A stretch of 64,000 nucleotides of DNA from Impatiens glandulifera (lineage: Eukaryota; Streptophyta; Magnoliopsida; Ericales; Balsaminaceae), in assembly GCF_907164915.1 (NCBI RefSeq), contig NC_061863.1, positions 46,101,382-46,165,381 of the forward strand, written 5' to 3'. Shown piece by piece: positions 10,434 to 22,849 of this stretch. How positions within the stretch are numbered: the first letter of the stretch is position 1; each line of letters opens with the position of its first letter. A program made the translations under genes and the position numbers. The notes under the pieces are model-generated. The model worked only from the letters and a program-made list of their open reading frames with translations. It had not been told where the DNA came from and did no database searches.

Positions 10434-13400
10434 TTAGCAATTGATGCCACATTGCTTGACAGTGGGACCTTTAGTCTTTTGAACAAAAGGATCAATTCTC
10501 ACCCATAGCAATGAGAAGACTGAAGCCAAGAGAATTGACCAGATGATGACAATTGTGGGAGTTCTGTTTTGCCTTCCCATTAGACCTTTGAGGAATGGGT
10601 ACAGATGAACTATAACCCAGAAAGCGAAAAACAGCTTCCCGAATAGTGGTCCCCACGACTGATACCCGTTGTTGATGGCATCTGATACTCCAGCAACAAC
10701 TCCAACAAGGTTGATGATTAGGATTGTGGTTGGAGGGATAAGAAGTGTGGTCCATTTGAATTCATATAGCTCTCCAAACTCGTCATCTTCGCCTGACGAT
10801 TTGGATGTAACCGTAAAGTTTGTGTCAATACCAGCCAGAATTTTGAGGAGACCTTGAATGACAGCAAAGAGGTGAGCTGAAACACCACCAATAACCCAAA
10901 ATTGCTCGTTTCTCCACCATTCCTCGATGCTCACTCCACTCCATCTCAGTTCCAGAATGCCCGTTGTGAAGATTGAGATGAATAAGGCAATGAAGAAGAG
11001 ACTTGCAAAGGTGCTTATCTGAAATTCAGGATAAAAAACAAATTTAAGTTTCATTTAATTTGTTAGAAAATCAAGCTCCTTTATTTTCAGTACCTCTGGC
11101 ATGATGAATTTGTCAGTAAGCAAGCAGATTGCAGGAAGAGTACAGTAGGCTAGCAATGGTATTGAGGTAAAAGGATAGACGGTTGTGTTGATATAAGCAA
11201 ACCGCTCGAGCCACTTAAGGTTGCCTCCTTTATAGCCATACAGAATAGGGCTATGACGACTGAAGAAGATTTCGACAGATCCAAGAGCCCACCGAAGAAC
11301 CTGATTGAGACGATCAGATAGATTGATGGGAGCAGACCCCTTAAATGCTGCTAACTTTGGCATACAGTAAATCGATCTCCAGCCTCGGCAATGCATCTTG
11401 AAACCTGTAAGGATATCCTCTGTAATAGATCCATAGATCCAACCCAACTGCACATTCAATCACCAAATATAGAATGAGTCAACAACTTCGTTCATATTTA
11501 CAGTTATAAAATATCTTCAGGTTTTCATTGTTATAACCTCAAGACCCCATTCGGTTTTATCTTCATAACCGCAGCTAATCACATGAATGGCTTCTTTAAG
11601 CAATGCTGCAGGGCTGGAGGATGGAGGAACGCCACCGTCAGTCATTAGTGTGGAGGTCACAAAGATAGCCGACTGTCCAAACTTCTTCTCGAAATTCATC
11701 TGGGACATCAGCAGCTCCTTGTCATCCTCAAACCCTAACGAGACCAAACAAAAGCATCTTAGATATATATATTTGTCAGATCTTGAAAAATGGAGACAAC
11801 TTGAATGGAAGAAGACCTTGATTATTTGCAGAATCTCCTTCGGAACCTTTAGAATACTTGGGAAGCTTCCGTCGTCCAAAACACGGGCAACATCCACAAC
11901 TTGCCATCTTTGGACGTTTTTTTCCCTTTGGAGGATCATAACCATACAAAGCCTGTCGTCTGAAAACACATCCTGTTCCCACATATACAGGCCCTTGAAT
12001 CCCGTCCAGACCTTTCATGTTTATCTGCCAAAAGTGATGGTGGTTAATATAAAAGCATGATCAAGGGTTTGGCCGAAAGGAGGAGGGGAGCTAGGGTTCT
12101 CTTACATCGAAGAAGACTGTGTTCCTGTTGGCATATCGGTCATTCCTGTCAATGCCATCAAACCTCTGAGGAAACTGCACATAGCAAACCTTGGTCCCAG
12201 TTTGTGTGTCCATCAAGAAACACATCGCCTCTCGCACAGCCTTGCTATTGTTTAAATAATGGTCGCAATCCAAGTTCAGCATGAAAGGGGCGTTGGTAAG
12301 CACTCCGGATACTCGAATCTGCAACATGTAGATAAATATGATGGAAAATTAGTTTCTGAATCTGATGATAAAGAGGGTGGCATTGATCATCTTATTTACC
12401 AAAGAATTCATGGCACCAGCTTTCTTGTGATGTTGAAAACTGGGACGTTTCTCACGAGAAACATAGACAAGTCTCGGAAGCTCGTTTCCTTCTGCATCAA
12501 GTCCTCCACTATGACCTAAAAAGACTTGAATCATGCCTGGGTGATTCTTAGTATTGTTTCCTGGCCATGGTGTTCCATCTTGCATGATCCATCCCTCTGC
12601 CGGGACCTTTGAGGTTTTTGCTACGATTGCATTAATCCGAATCTTAAATTCTTCATACTCTCTCTGTTTAAACAAAAGTTAGCGATCAGAGACAGTTGAG
12701 GTTAGTTAATTCTCAAAGGAAATATTAGGATTATAAGAAGAAGAACCTTCATTGATCGACGCTCCTTGACAAATGTGGGCTGAACTTTGTCTTTGAGGTA
12801 ATCAATCTTAAGGGAGAAGTACATCTCAGGAGCCCGGGGCTCTATCTGAAATTTCTTGCAGAAAGGAACCCATTTTCTGGCGAATTCTGCAGTTTCGGAT
12901 AGTGCCTCGAAGGTGATCATTGAAGCACCATCGTCAGAGATGTAGCATGAAGTCTTATCGACAGGGTAATCCATGGCTAGAATGGATAGGACTGTGTTTG
13001 CTGTAACAAGAGGAGGTTCCTTCATGGGATCCACTGTGCTCACAAATATGTCTACGGGCGCTAGCATGTTCGGTTCACCTTCCCTCTCGAACCTGAAATA
13101 TATCACTTTAGTTATGTTGGAAGTGTGCCTTACTTAGTTAATGATTCGTGACTAAGTACGTACCTTATAGAAAGGCGATCGAGATAAGTTTCGCGATCAA
13201 TGGGGAACCATTTGGGGAACTGATCGAGGATCCATGAGAAGGCAAACCAGATCTCACAGATGATGGAGGTTAGCCACAGACCGATGGCATCGTGAACTGG
13301 ATTCATGATTCTGTAGCGGAGGAAGAAGGCCAAGATGACGAGACGGGCAATGATGACCATTCTATAAGGATTGATCTTGCTGGATGCTATTGGTACTTTT

Positions 13401-14411
13401 CTAGACAGGGGCTGCCTTGCTTCATCTAGCCTGCATTGATTTGTTGTTTTGAAAATGAATAAATGTTTCAATTGTTACTTTCTGATAATGATCAGAAGCA
13501 GAAGCTAGCTAATTACATGGACATGTCAGGGTCACCACCATAGCCGTCTTGGTCATGTTCTGTGGCACCAAGATTGCCTTGCTGCAATTTCCAGTCATCC
13601 ATTCTGTCTTTCCAGACATTTACCTCTTTCTTTTCATCATATCTTGCGCTTCCTGTTGATAAAGAATCAAAGTGAGCTAGAATTACAAAATATTTATATA
13701 TATGATGGAGATACCTGGTTCAGAGGATGGATAAGGGTAGATTCGTTTGTGTAGGGAAGAAGAAGATAACAACTGTTGATCTCCTCCATGATTATTATTA
13801 GTTGATATTGGAAATTCACCACTCACCTGCATGGATGCATGAAAACATGATGAATTTGCATTAGTAATAATTGTATATGAATTGGTGTGTGGATGTGCAT
13901 GCATGCTTACAGGACGAGAGCGGAGGCCTGTAGTGAGAACATGCGGGTATTGAGAGTTGATGTTTTCAGTATCATCTGAAGGGCCGCCTCCTCTTCCATA
14001 ACTCATCTTTCCATGGAGCATTGCCTCTGCGATGTCTTGATTATTCATCTTCATCTTCTCGGCTGTGGCGTCCATGTTGAACTCATGCTCAATGTCATCT
14101 AGGTCTTCTTCGTCGTCATCTCCCTCCACCCTTGGGCTCCCTTTGAGGCGTTTGTAACGGGTCTTGCACTGAGGGCAAAGATGACTGCCTTCTCGGCGTT
14201 CATACTCATAGCAAGGACGGCAGACGGGAAAACCACACTCATTGCAAGCAACAAACAGGTCTCCGTCCACATTCAAGCCTATTTGATCGCTGCATATCTC
14301 ACACACTTGTCCACTCAAATCTTTCAATGCCTTTGGCTCTTCATGCCCATGGATCACCACAAGCTCATTGCGATTGTGGGAACCCGCAACTAGCCCTGCA
14401 CCGGCCTCCAT
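10434..14411 (-). CDS. CESA7: Cellulose synthase catalytic subunit, secondary-wall CesA7/IRX3 type
   Basis: Family 2 glycosyltransferase that polymerises UDP-glucose into beta-1,4-glucan in the plasma-membrane rosette; the CesA7 class works with CesA4 and CesA8 in xylem and fibre walls. Exons on the minus strand: 14411-13911, 13826-13715, 13652-13517, 13430-13164, 13092-12747, 12663-12400, 12318-12106, 12024-11817, 11734-11538, 11447-11094 and 11018-10434. All have GT/AG introns and sum to 3183 nt, 1060 aa plus stop. Visible are the N-terminal RING finger (Cys 37, 40, 56, 59, 64, 67, 79, 82), two N-terminal membrane helices in exon 4, DDG 392-394, DCD 559-561, TED 757-759, QVLRW 797-801, six C-terminal membrane helices and the CGINC terminus. 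The class call rests on the [17 protein letters not shown] start and short variable regions. Residue 780 is Leu where I expect Arg (MPKRPAF in relatives). The gene otherwise looks intact and functional. Confidence 0.95.
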
Positions 14412-14790
14412 CCTGATCGATTGATCGAGCTACCCTGATCAACTGATATTATATTTGTTTCCAAGAATGAAATTGGAGATCCAGACTTCTTATAATAATT
14501 AAGGAAGATTGAGCTTCTGCCCTTACTGCCCTCTTTCTATCTCTCTCACACACCTAATACTGTCCACGTTATGGTTGGTGCTGCTGCCTGTAGTTGCAGA
14601 GTCTCCATTGCCTCCAAGCTAAGCTTTCTCTGTTTGTTATATTTAAATTGAGGCTCAAATTTTATAAAAATATAACTATTTTCTAATTTGGTAGATATGA
14701 AGAACTCCAATATCCAAAGTCATAATTTTATATGATCTTTTTCCATGATGAATGGGTGGGTGGGAGAGAGTTTACAAAGATATATTTTTA
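14412..14790 (-). promoter_or_regulatory. CesA7 5' UTR and promoter region
   Basis: Upstream region of CesA7, read leftward. A TATTATAAG-like box lies near 14490 (minus strand), about 80 bp before the ATG. Most of the region up to about 14735 is repeated almost unchanged at 57022-57365 in front of the CesA7 pseudogene. Beyond about 14790 the sequence passes into the AT-rich repeat. No specific transcription-factor site is claimed. Confidence 0.5.
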
Positions 14791-16739
14791 TCATTTTTTC
14801 ACGTATATTTATGTGATATAATAAAAACTAACTAATACTTATTTTCTAATTTTAAAAAAAATTACACCATTTTATATTAAAACAGGCTGATTTGAAGTGT
14901 AGGCCGATTATAAATAAGTATAATCTGAATATTACTTTTGAGTTAAGATTTATATTAATTTACGTAATAAAGAGAATTTTGAATTAGAGAGTAAGATTAA
15001 ATTAAACAATAATACTTGAATATAGTAACGGTGTAGGTAAGGGTTGATTTGTCATTTCTTTCATTCAAATTTTTTTTTTTCAATCTTTTTTTCATATTAT
15101 AAATATATATATATATATGTTAGAATTATTAATTTTATTAACAAATTTAAAAATATAATTATAGTCTAAAAACATTTAATTAAATTAGTATTATACTATT
15201 AAGTATTTATTTAAATAATATTTTATTATTATTTAAAATAATTTGTATTGTTTTTTAAATAAAATAATCACTGAAATATATTTAATTTTAATAATTTAAA
15301 AATTATTAATCTTATTCAAAAACAATTATTATTTTAAAATTTTTTATTTAATTTAAAATATAAAATATAAATTAAAAATAAAACTTTTTAATATAAGAAG
15401 AGTTCAATTTATATCAACTTAACTTTTATTTTTAAATAATATACAAAAATAAATAAATAAATTGTAATTTGAATTTTTTAATTTTTTTTTATTAAATAAC
15501 ATATTTAATTAAAAAATAATATTTATTTTTAAAATAAAATTATATTTTACTTAATTTTTTTTATTTGTTTTCTTTATAATATATATATATATATATATTT
15601 AAATATGTATTTAAAAATTTTGAAATTTTCAAAAAATATATATATTTTTCTTAAAACTTTATTTAATTAATTTTTATATTTTAATTTTTCTAAAAATTTT
15701 AAATTTAAAAAAATAATTTGTTTACATACTATTTTTATTAGAAAATAAATTAGAAATAAAAATTATTAATTTCATATTATTTCTTCAGTATTATTTTTAA
15801 AATAAAATTATATGATATTTAAAAAATATTTCTACACAAAATAATTTAATAATAATAATCGATATTTGAAATATTTTTTTATAGATATATATTTTTAATA
15901 TTAAAATCGTTATATTTGCTATATAAATAGATAATATTAGTTACTCATTTTTATTTGATTGTTCTTTTTTAATTTGGAAAACAATATTTATTTTTATTAT
16001 CTATCTATTTTAATTAACAAACTAAATTTTAATTTTTATATAATTGTTTTTTATTAAATTCAATTAATAGGTAAAATTATATAAGTATCATATTTTAGAT
16101 TTTTTAAATATTAAAAATATTAATTACAAAAAATAATTAAAAATTAAAATAATTGTAATATAATTTATTTTCAATATAAAAATTTTAAAAATAAATTAAA
16201 AAATATAATTAATTTTTAAATAAACTTTTAACAGAATATATAATTTAAATATTTAAAACTTTAAAACATTAATTAAGAATATATATATATATATATATAT
16301 ATTTTAAATATCTGATTTATTAATTATTTTTAAAATATAATTTATTTATTTTTTACTAAAATCATCTTCTAAAATTTAAAATTTAGTTGATATAATTATT
16401 TTTGTAATTACAATTTTTTTTTATAATTATGTAAAATAAATGTATGATATTTAAAAGGTTGAGTTTAAATTAAAAGTTTTTATAAATATTTATTTAATAA
16501 TTTTTCAAAAAATATTTCTTAATATAAAAAAATGCTTAATATATTTTTAATTTGGTTTGTTTAAATGGTAAATAATTTTAAAATTTTTAAAATTTGTTTT
16601 ATAATTGTTTTTAAATTTAAATTTTAATATTTAAAATATATTCATTATCAACTTATATTTATTAAATTATATTTGTTCGGTTGTACAGAGTCTATTCTTT
16701 TTTAGCATATTTAATAAATATATTTTATCAAATTAGATA

Positions 16740-17035
16740 TGTTTTATTTGTTTAAATGTTATAAAAAAATATATGTACCCTTTTATTTATAATTTATTAA
16801 AATATTATATTCTTTTTATTTATAATTTATTAATTCTATATTTTATATTTACATAATATTTTTAAAAGAAAATATTTTTGTTAATGTTTTATTTGTTTAA
16901 ATGTTATAAAAAAATATATGTACCCTTTTATTTATAATTTATTAAAATATTATATTCTTTTTATTTATAATTTATTAATTCTATATTTTATATTTACATA
17001 ATATTTTTAAAAGAAAATATTTTTGTTAATGTTTT
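16740..17035. repeat. 145-bp tandem duplication in AT-rich repeat
   Basis: The block beginning GTTTTATTTGTTTAAATG occurs at about 16740 and again near 16885, virtually identical over about 145 bp, including the internal ATATATGTACCC landmark. Confidence 0.85.
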
Positions 17036-17249
17036 TTAATTAAAATATTTAATTTACATAATAAAGGTTTTTAATTTATTAAATTTAATATATTTTTTTT
17101 AATTTAAAGTTTAATATATAAAATTATCTTTTATATATTATGTTTAAATTTCTATTTTATTAGCTTTTTTTATTTTTATAAGAATTAAAGCATTTTAAAT
17201 AAATTTGGTAGCAAATTAGATATATTTAAAACTATAAAATTATTCTATA

Positions 17250-17720
17250 GATATAAATTCAATGACTTTGATAATTTATTCTAAATAATAAAAAAAAAAA
17301 GAAGAAATGGTTTGATATACATCACTGTCATTTGATAATTTATTCTAAATAATTAAAAAAAAAAAAAAATTGCTAGATATACATAATTAATTTTGATAAT
17401 TTATCTTAAACCATTCAAAAGGAAGAAATTGTTAGATTAAAATAGTTAAGAATAATTAGCTTATAAAATTATTAGATTTTAAATATTTAGTTTAAGAGGA
17501 GTGATAGAAGAGGGAATTTGAGGGAGAGAATGAGTAAGGGAATGATGTGTCACTATATCACTGGTTGAAAAAAGGATAAAAAGTGAGGAGAGAGAAGAGA
17601 GATAAATTTTGTTATTTTTTTGGCTAATCAAATTGCGCCACATCATTCCCTCTCCCATTCCCTCCCTCAAATTCCCTCTCTCAATCATTTCTCTTAGTTT
17701 AAATAATTGAAAAGGGAGAA
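17250..17720. repeat. Degenerate tandem repeats before an LTR
   Basis: Units of about 65 bp containing TTTGATAATTTATTCTAAAT and a purine-rich GGAAGAAATTG-like core recur at about 17268, 17330 and 17392 and again after the MITE near 17703. They probably represent a duplicated polypurine-tract region of the adjoining LTR element. The MITE listed separately sits inside them. Confidence 0.55.
17496..17693. mobile_element. Mutator-like MITE, 198 bp, TSD TTAGTTTAA
   Basis: Terminal inverted repeats of about 54 bp: the left arm starts GAGGAGTGATAG and contains GAGGGAATTTGAGGG; the right arm is its imperfect reverse complement ending ATCATTTCTC. A perfect 9-bp duplication TTAGTTTAA flanks both sides (17487-17495 and 17694-17702). 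TIR length, G start and 9-bp TSD fit a non-autonomous Mutator-type element; no coding capacity. Confidence 0.9.
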
Positions 17721-17722
17721 AT

Positions 17723-19440
17723 TGTTAAGTTAAAGTATTTAATCAATTTTTAATGTAAAAATAAAAACTGAGCTGTGTTAAATTAATCTTGTGCAGATTG
17801 AAGAAAACCGGAAAAGAAAACTGTCCGGTAGTTGATCAAATCCGACATTTGATCAAACTTTGGTTTCTGCAAAGAGGAGTTTTCGGTTTTATCTCCAAAT
17901 CGGTATTATATGAGATCGGTTTTATATTGGAACGCGTCCGTATTTTATAAGTTCGGTTTTATAAAAGACGCATCCGATATTTTATAACTTCGGTTTTATA
18001 AAAGATGCATCCGGTATTTTATAACTTCGATTTTTTAAAGATGCGTCCGGTATTTTATAATTAACTTCGGTTTTATATTAGAATACGTCCGGTATTTTAT
18101 AACTTTTATTTTATAAAAGACACGTCCGGTATTTTATAACTTTGATTTTACATTGGAACACGTCTGGTAGTTTGTGAGCTTCCAGTTTTATCTACAATCG
18201 GTATTATAATGAGATCGGTTTTATAAAAGACGCGTCCGGTATTTTACAACTTTGGTTTTATATTGGAACGCGTCCGGTATTTTATAACTTCAGTTTTATA
18301 TTGGAACGCGTCTGGTAGTTTGTGAGCTTCCGGTTTTATATCAAATCGGTATTTTATGGAAGCATCCGGTAGTTTAACTAGATCGGTTTCTGGATAACGC
18401 TTCCGGTTTTATCTCACCCTCGGCTCTTTATCCAAGTCTTCCGATATTTTACCAGTTCGGTATTATATCAGGACGTCTCCGGTATTTTACCACTTCGGTT
18501 CTACACAAGGCACTTCCAGTATTTCCCAAGTTTGGTATTTTGGATAAGAGTTTTCCTGTACCTGATCAATCTTAGCTTCCGATTAAGCATTTGTTATGGG
18601 GCAGTCTGACATGGCAACAAAATTAGACCTATAAAAGACTATTATGAACCAAGACAAGTCAAACCCTCTGAATTGTACGTTCCTCGTTTACCACATTCTA
18701 TTAATGAATATTTGGCTTAATATCATCCAATACAGACAAGATCAAAAGAGGATATTCTCTAATGTACAATTCTGGAACTCAGCCAATCAAATTAGGACGA
18801 GTGTCCTTTAAAGCAAATATGCCCGTTGCAGCTTGACTATTTAAGAAGAATATAGAGGACAATTTGAAACACCATTTTTTACAACCAATAACTGCTTTCA
18901 CAATTGTTTTGCAAGTTAAACACCGGTTTTCTCACTACTCTCTCAAGCTATCAAAGTTCTAAAAGATTACAAGTTTGCTAGAGTGTTAAAAGTTGTATTA
19001 CATATTGTTCATTCTGTGTAAGTTTTCAGTATTGTAAGTTGATAGAATTTGTTTCTGATCAACCGAGTGTTTGTGTGCTAGGAGTTCGAAAATAGGCTGT
19101 GTCTAAGTCCTGGTTGTTCGACTGAGTTTATACAAGCGTTGTATTTAAACCAAATCTTCTAGTGAATATTCTTCTCAAGGTTGAGAAGAATGAGTGACGT
19201 AGAAACTTTTACTTCGAACATCCATAAAATCTCTCGTCTCTTGTGTTTCTCTCTTTCAATCTCATTCACCTGCTGCTTCAAGTCTAAACAAACAGTTCCG
19301 CACTTGAACTCCGTTCGTTTCTGACGACTTGCGTAGAATAGAAACTGATATTAACTTCTAACAGAGTTAATATCGAACGAAGTATGTAAGCGTCCAATAA
19401 TAGTCAGACCTCGTCTCTATTGTTGTACCCGATCCTAACA
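17723..19440 (+). mobile_element. LTR retrotransposon 3' LTR fragment with internal tandem array
   Basis: Begins TGTTAAG just after a purine-rich AAAAGGGAGAAAT tract and ends CCTAACA. The last 300 bp share the layout of the LTR at 21008-22555 (opposite strand): GTGACGTAGAA, AGTTCCGCACTTGA, GAATAGAAA..GATATTAA and GTCTCTATTG. A TATTTAAG promoter-like box lies near 18840. The U3-like part (17865-18540) is a degenerate array. It splits AT-rich repeat copy 1. No internal coding region or second LTR was found. Confidence 0.65.
17865..18540 (+). repeat. Tandem array of 33-40 bp units with CCGGTATTTTATAACTTCGG core
   Basis: Roughly fifteen or more variable units built from TCCGGTATTTTATAACTTCGG plus TTTTATAAAAGACGCG or TTTTATATTGGAACGCG. 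Located in the upstream half of the LTR, where enhancer-like arrays are common. The other LTR of this type carries a quite different array. Confidence 0.85.
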
Positions 19441-20639
19441 GTAAATATATATAATAACTATATAATGTTTTTTTTAATTTGAAAATATTAGTTAAGAAAT
19501 TTAAAATTTATTTTTTATTTTTATTTATTATATATTTTTAAATTTTATTTATTTTAAAGCTTTTTTAACTTAAACATATTTTAAAATTATTTTTAAATAA
19601 TTAAAATTTTGATTAAAATATAAAAAACATTAATATAGTTTGTATATAAATAATTATTTATCATTATTTGTTATTAATATTTATCTATTATAAATTTAAG
19701 TTAAAATTTAATTTACAAAATAGATAATATATAATCTTTCAATTTGTTTCTTAATTTGGAATTATGTATATATTTTTTATTTTCTTTTGAATTATAATTT
19801 ATTAATTATTTTATAATTTTTAATTTATTGTAAACTTTTCTAGTTACTTGATGTTTTACAAAATGATTTGAAATGTTTTAAATTTTAAGTGAAAAGAAAT
19901 TTACTTTATTAATATTATATTTTATTGTTGTGTTTTTTAATTTCATGTTATAAAAAAACGAATGTTTGTCCAGGTTTTAAAAAAAAAAATCAAAATAGAA
20001 AATTATTTAATTATACTATAAATTTTCATTATGATTTCACCCCTTCAATATTTATTTTTATAAATATATTAAGAAGTTAATTTTATATGAGTTATAGTTA
20101 TTTATATGTTTGATTAATTAATCAGAAAATACGGTTTATATTAATGTTATGAAATAGTTTATTAATGATACGTGTAATAATCGAATTGGCACTGCTTTTT
20201 CATTTAAATTATTAATTATTTTTTAAAAAACTTTATAAATATATAGTTCACTTGGTTTTGGTTTGTAATATTTGATTATTAGATTTAGAATTTCATGTTA
20301 GGTTTTCTGAATTTGGATTAGTTTGTTTTAGATATCTATTTATTTAGGAGTTTTGAAATGTTCATATTATTAATAAGTTTATATGGCGGATATCTCATTA
20401 TATTATTTAATTGTAAATTATTTATTACTGGATTTTCATTTTCATTTGGATTGTTATATTTCTTAAATATTGGTACATTTTGCTTGAGTTTAGTATTATA
20501 TATTTATATTATATGTTTTTAAGGGTGGATTGACATTCTTGGTAGTTTTCATTGTTAATTTATTTATTTTATGGGGTTATACATTAATAATATTTGGAAT
20601 TATATTTCGGTTAATTACAAAAAAAATAACATACATCAA

Positions 20640-21007
20640 TAAGGGTTAATGCCGTTACTGAAAGTCCAATAGTCGCGAATTACTAATAACTTTTAGTAAC
20701 GACTTATAGTGCCGTTACCATTCGTTACTAAAACGAACGTTACTAATACTAAATAGTATCAGCAAAAGTATGAGAGAGTCGTTACTGATACGTATCAGTA
20801 AGGGCTCTACAAACACAATACCGCTCTTCTTAAGGAAATGTTGTTACTGATACATATATCAGTAACGGCTCTCCCAATGACAATGTCGTTACTGATACAT
20901 ATATCAATAACGTCTCCCCCAATGATAATGTCGTTATTGATACATATATCAGTAACGACTCCCTCAATGACAATGTCGTTACTGATACATATATCAGTAA
21001 CGACTCT
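20640..21007. repeat. Palindromic tandem array, about 45-bp units
   Basis: Units at about 20784, 20843, 20889, 20934 and 20979 each carry GTTACTGATA-CATA-TATCAGTAAC, a 10-bp inverted repeat around a 4-nt loop, followed by a variable CTCCCNCAATGACAATGTC spacer. The preceding 20604-20780 has related GTTACT/AGTAAC motifs and an ATTACAAAAAAAA start, as seen at the subterminal ends of CACTA-type transposons. The array is cut off at 21008 by an LTR end. CACTA origin is inference. Confidence 0.7.
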
Positions 21008-22555
21008 TGATAGGATTAGTGTAATCAATAGAGACGGGGGTTTGACTATTGATAACAACTTCGGATAAACGAATTGATAGAAATTCTGTTAGGGATTAAT
21101 ATCTCTTTCTATTCTTCGCAAACCTTTCACAAACTCTTGAAAACGATTCAAGTGCGGAACTATTTGTTTGGGTTTGAAGCTTTGAACCAATAAGATTGAA
21201 AGGTCTGAAAGTAAAAAACACAACAAGTTATTTATGAATGTTCAGAGCTAACTCTTCTACGTCACCCTTTCTCCTACAACCTGAAGGATTTCACTATACT
21301 TCTTGAATCAAATACAGCTCACTGAATAGCTAACACTCCGTTGAACAGAACACACTCTGTTCAACTTACAATATGATCAATAATATCTCTCAGCTAAATA
21401 GTGTTTGATTCTCTCTCTTGAAAAAAAATGATGTACAATCAGTAAGTGCAAGAGAATATGAGTAAGATTGTAGAAAAATGAGCAGAGTAACTGGTGATTC
21501 GACCGTTGTCCTTGAGCATCTATTTGTAGTAGAAGGACACTAACGGTCGAATCTTCTTCCTGGAAACGTGGCACGCGCCCATAGGATGACCGCCTAAAGG
21601 ACAAAGTATAACAGACTCTGTGCTTCTGGAACGTGGCCGTACTGAACGGTAGTGCGCGGGATATCCTTCTGCAACTGTCTTGTACTGAACAAGTAGTGGG
21701 AGGAATCTTCGTGTACGTGGCGTTCATTCATTGGATGCAAATAACTGACATACTAGTCTGCAATAGAAAGTGGGGCAGGAGTAGCGTACAACTAGTTGAT
21801 CATGGGTAGACGTATGCTAACTTCAAACGGCTACTGAAGCGAGGTATTAAACGTGCTCCATTAGACTGTCAAGTCTAAGGTAGTTAAACGCCAACATCTA
21901 ACAGCGAGTTCCATTAGACTACCACGTCTAATGGAGTTAGACTGCAACGTCTAACTTCGCATCCCATTAGACTTACCACGTCTAATGGAGTTAAACTGCA
22001 ACGTCTAACTTCATATCACTTCAGACTAATCTGAAGGAGTTAGACGTCAATGTCTAACTACGTGTCTGTTAGACTAACACGTCTAACTACGTATCTGTTA
22101 GAATGACACGTTTAACTACGTGTCTGTTATACTGTCATGTCTAACTACGTGTCTGTTAGACTAGCACGTCTAACTACATGTCTGTTAGACTAGCACGTCT
22201 AACTACGTGTCCGTTAGACTGACACGTCTAACTACGTATCTATTAGACTGACATGTCTAACTACGTATCTGTTAGACTGACACGTCTAACTACGTATCTG
22301 TTAGACTGTAACTACATATCTGTTAGACTAGCACGTCTAACTACGTAACACGTCTAATTATCCTACTTAAACCACTTTTAAGTTATCCAAATTTGATGCA
22401 CCTGCAAAGAAAACAATTAGACGACTTAACTTCGTTCATATCTAAACATCATCAAAACTCAATTGATTAATATTTAGTATTTTCTGTTAATTAAATCTTT
22501 ACTTAATCTTTTCAAACAATTTCTTCTGAATTAATTAACTCTTATTTTTTCCCAA
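21008..22555 (-). mobile_element. 3' LTR of the retroelement whose ORF C-terminal half is at 22.9-24.3 kb
   Basis: On the minus strand it begins TGTTGGGAAAAAATAAG directly after a purine-rich AAAAAAAGAAGAAAT tract near 22560 and ends CCTATCA at 21008. Its final 400 bp share blocks with the LTR at 17723-19440. A TATA-less but GC-richer core is at 21540-21760. The U3 part (21840-22350) is an array of GTTAGACTGACACGTCTAACTAC-type units. No target duplication can be read because the other end of the element is displaced. Confidence 0.65.
21840..22350. repeat. Tandem array of about 29-bp TTAGAC/CGTCTAAC units
   Basis: About fifteen units with consensus CTAACTACGTGTCTGTTAGAC plus TGACACGT. Each contains inverted AGAC/GTCT half-sites. 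Related TTAGACGTCTAAT units occur at 33870-34250 upstream of the N-terminal half of the same type of retroelement ORF. Confidence 0.85.
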
Positions 22556-22849
22556 CAATTTCTTCTTTTTTTATGATTTAAACTAAATGATCAAAATCAG
22601 TTGAGTTCATTTAATCCCGAAAAATTTCCTCAAAATTTTTTCTTTTTTGATGATGTTAAAACCATGCAATCTTAAATAAAACAGTTTTAAACACCCATCA
22701 AATACTATCAAAATAGTTCACAAAATATCTCAACATGAGTTTTAAACCAACATAAGTTTTAAAATCATTCAATCATAAGTTTTAGAATGAAAATGAGAGA
22801 GGCAAAGAAATATATTTATTGTCCTTCCCTTTTCACGTTTGCGTCCGCA

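Larger units (their letters stand above)
14790..20540 (+). repeat. AT-rich dispersed repeat, copy 1 (interrupted)
   Basis: Very AT-rich non-coding sequence. It shares ordered landmarks with 57365-64000 (same strand) and 32240-27765 (opposite strand). One end has GGCTGATTTGAAGTGTAG near 14885; the other has TTCATGTTAGGTTTTCTG near 20292 and a GGATTG landmark near 20528. It is interrupted by the LTR fragment and MITE at about 17250-19440. A 145-bp direct duplication lies at 16740-17035. No open reading frame of note and no recognised family. Confidence 0.75.

Noticed and set aside
20807..21068. Repeat-rich ORFs on both strands
   Set aside because: By-product of the palindromic 45-bp array.
21377..21727. 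116-aa minus-strand ORF
   Set aside because: Lies in the transcribed end of an LTR and shows no domain.
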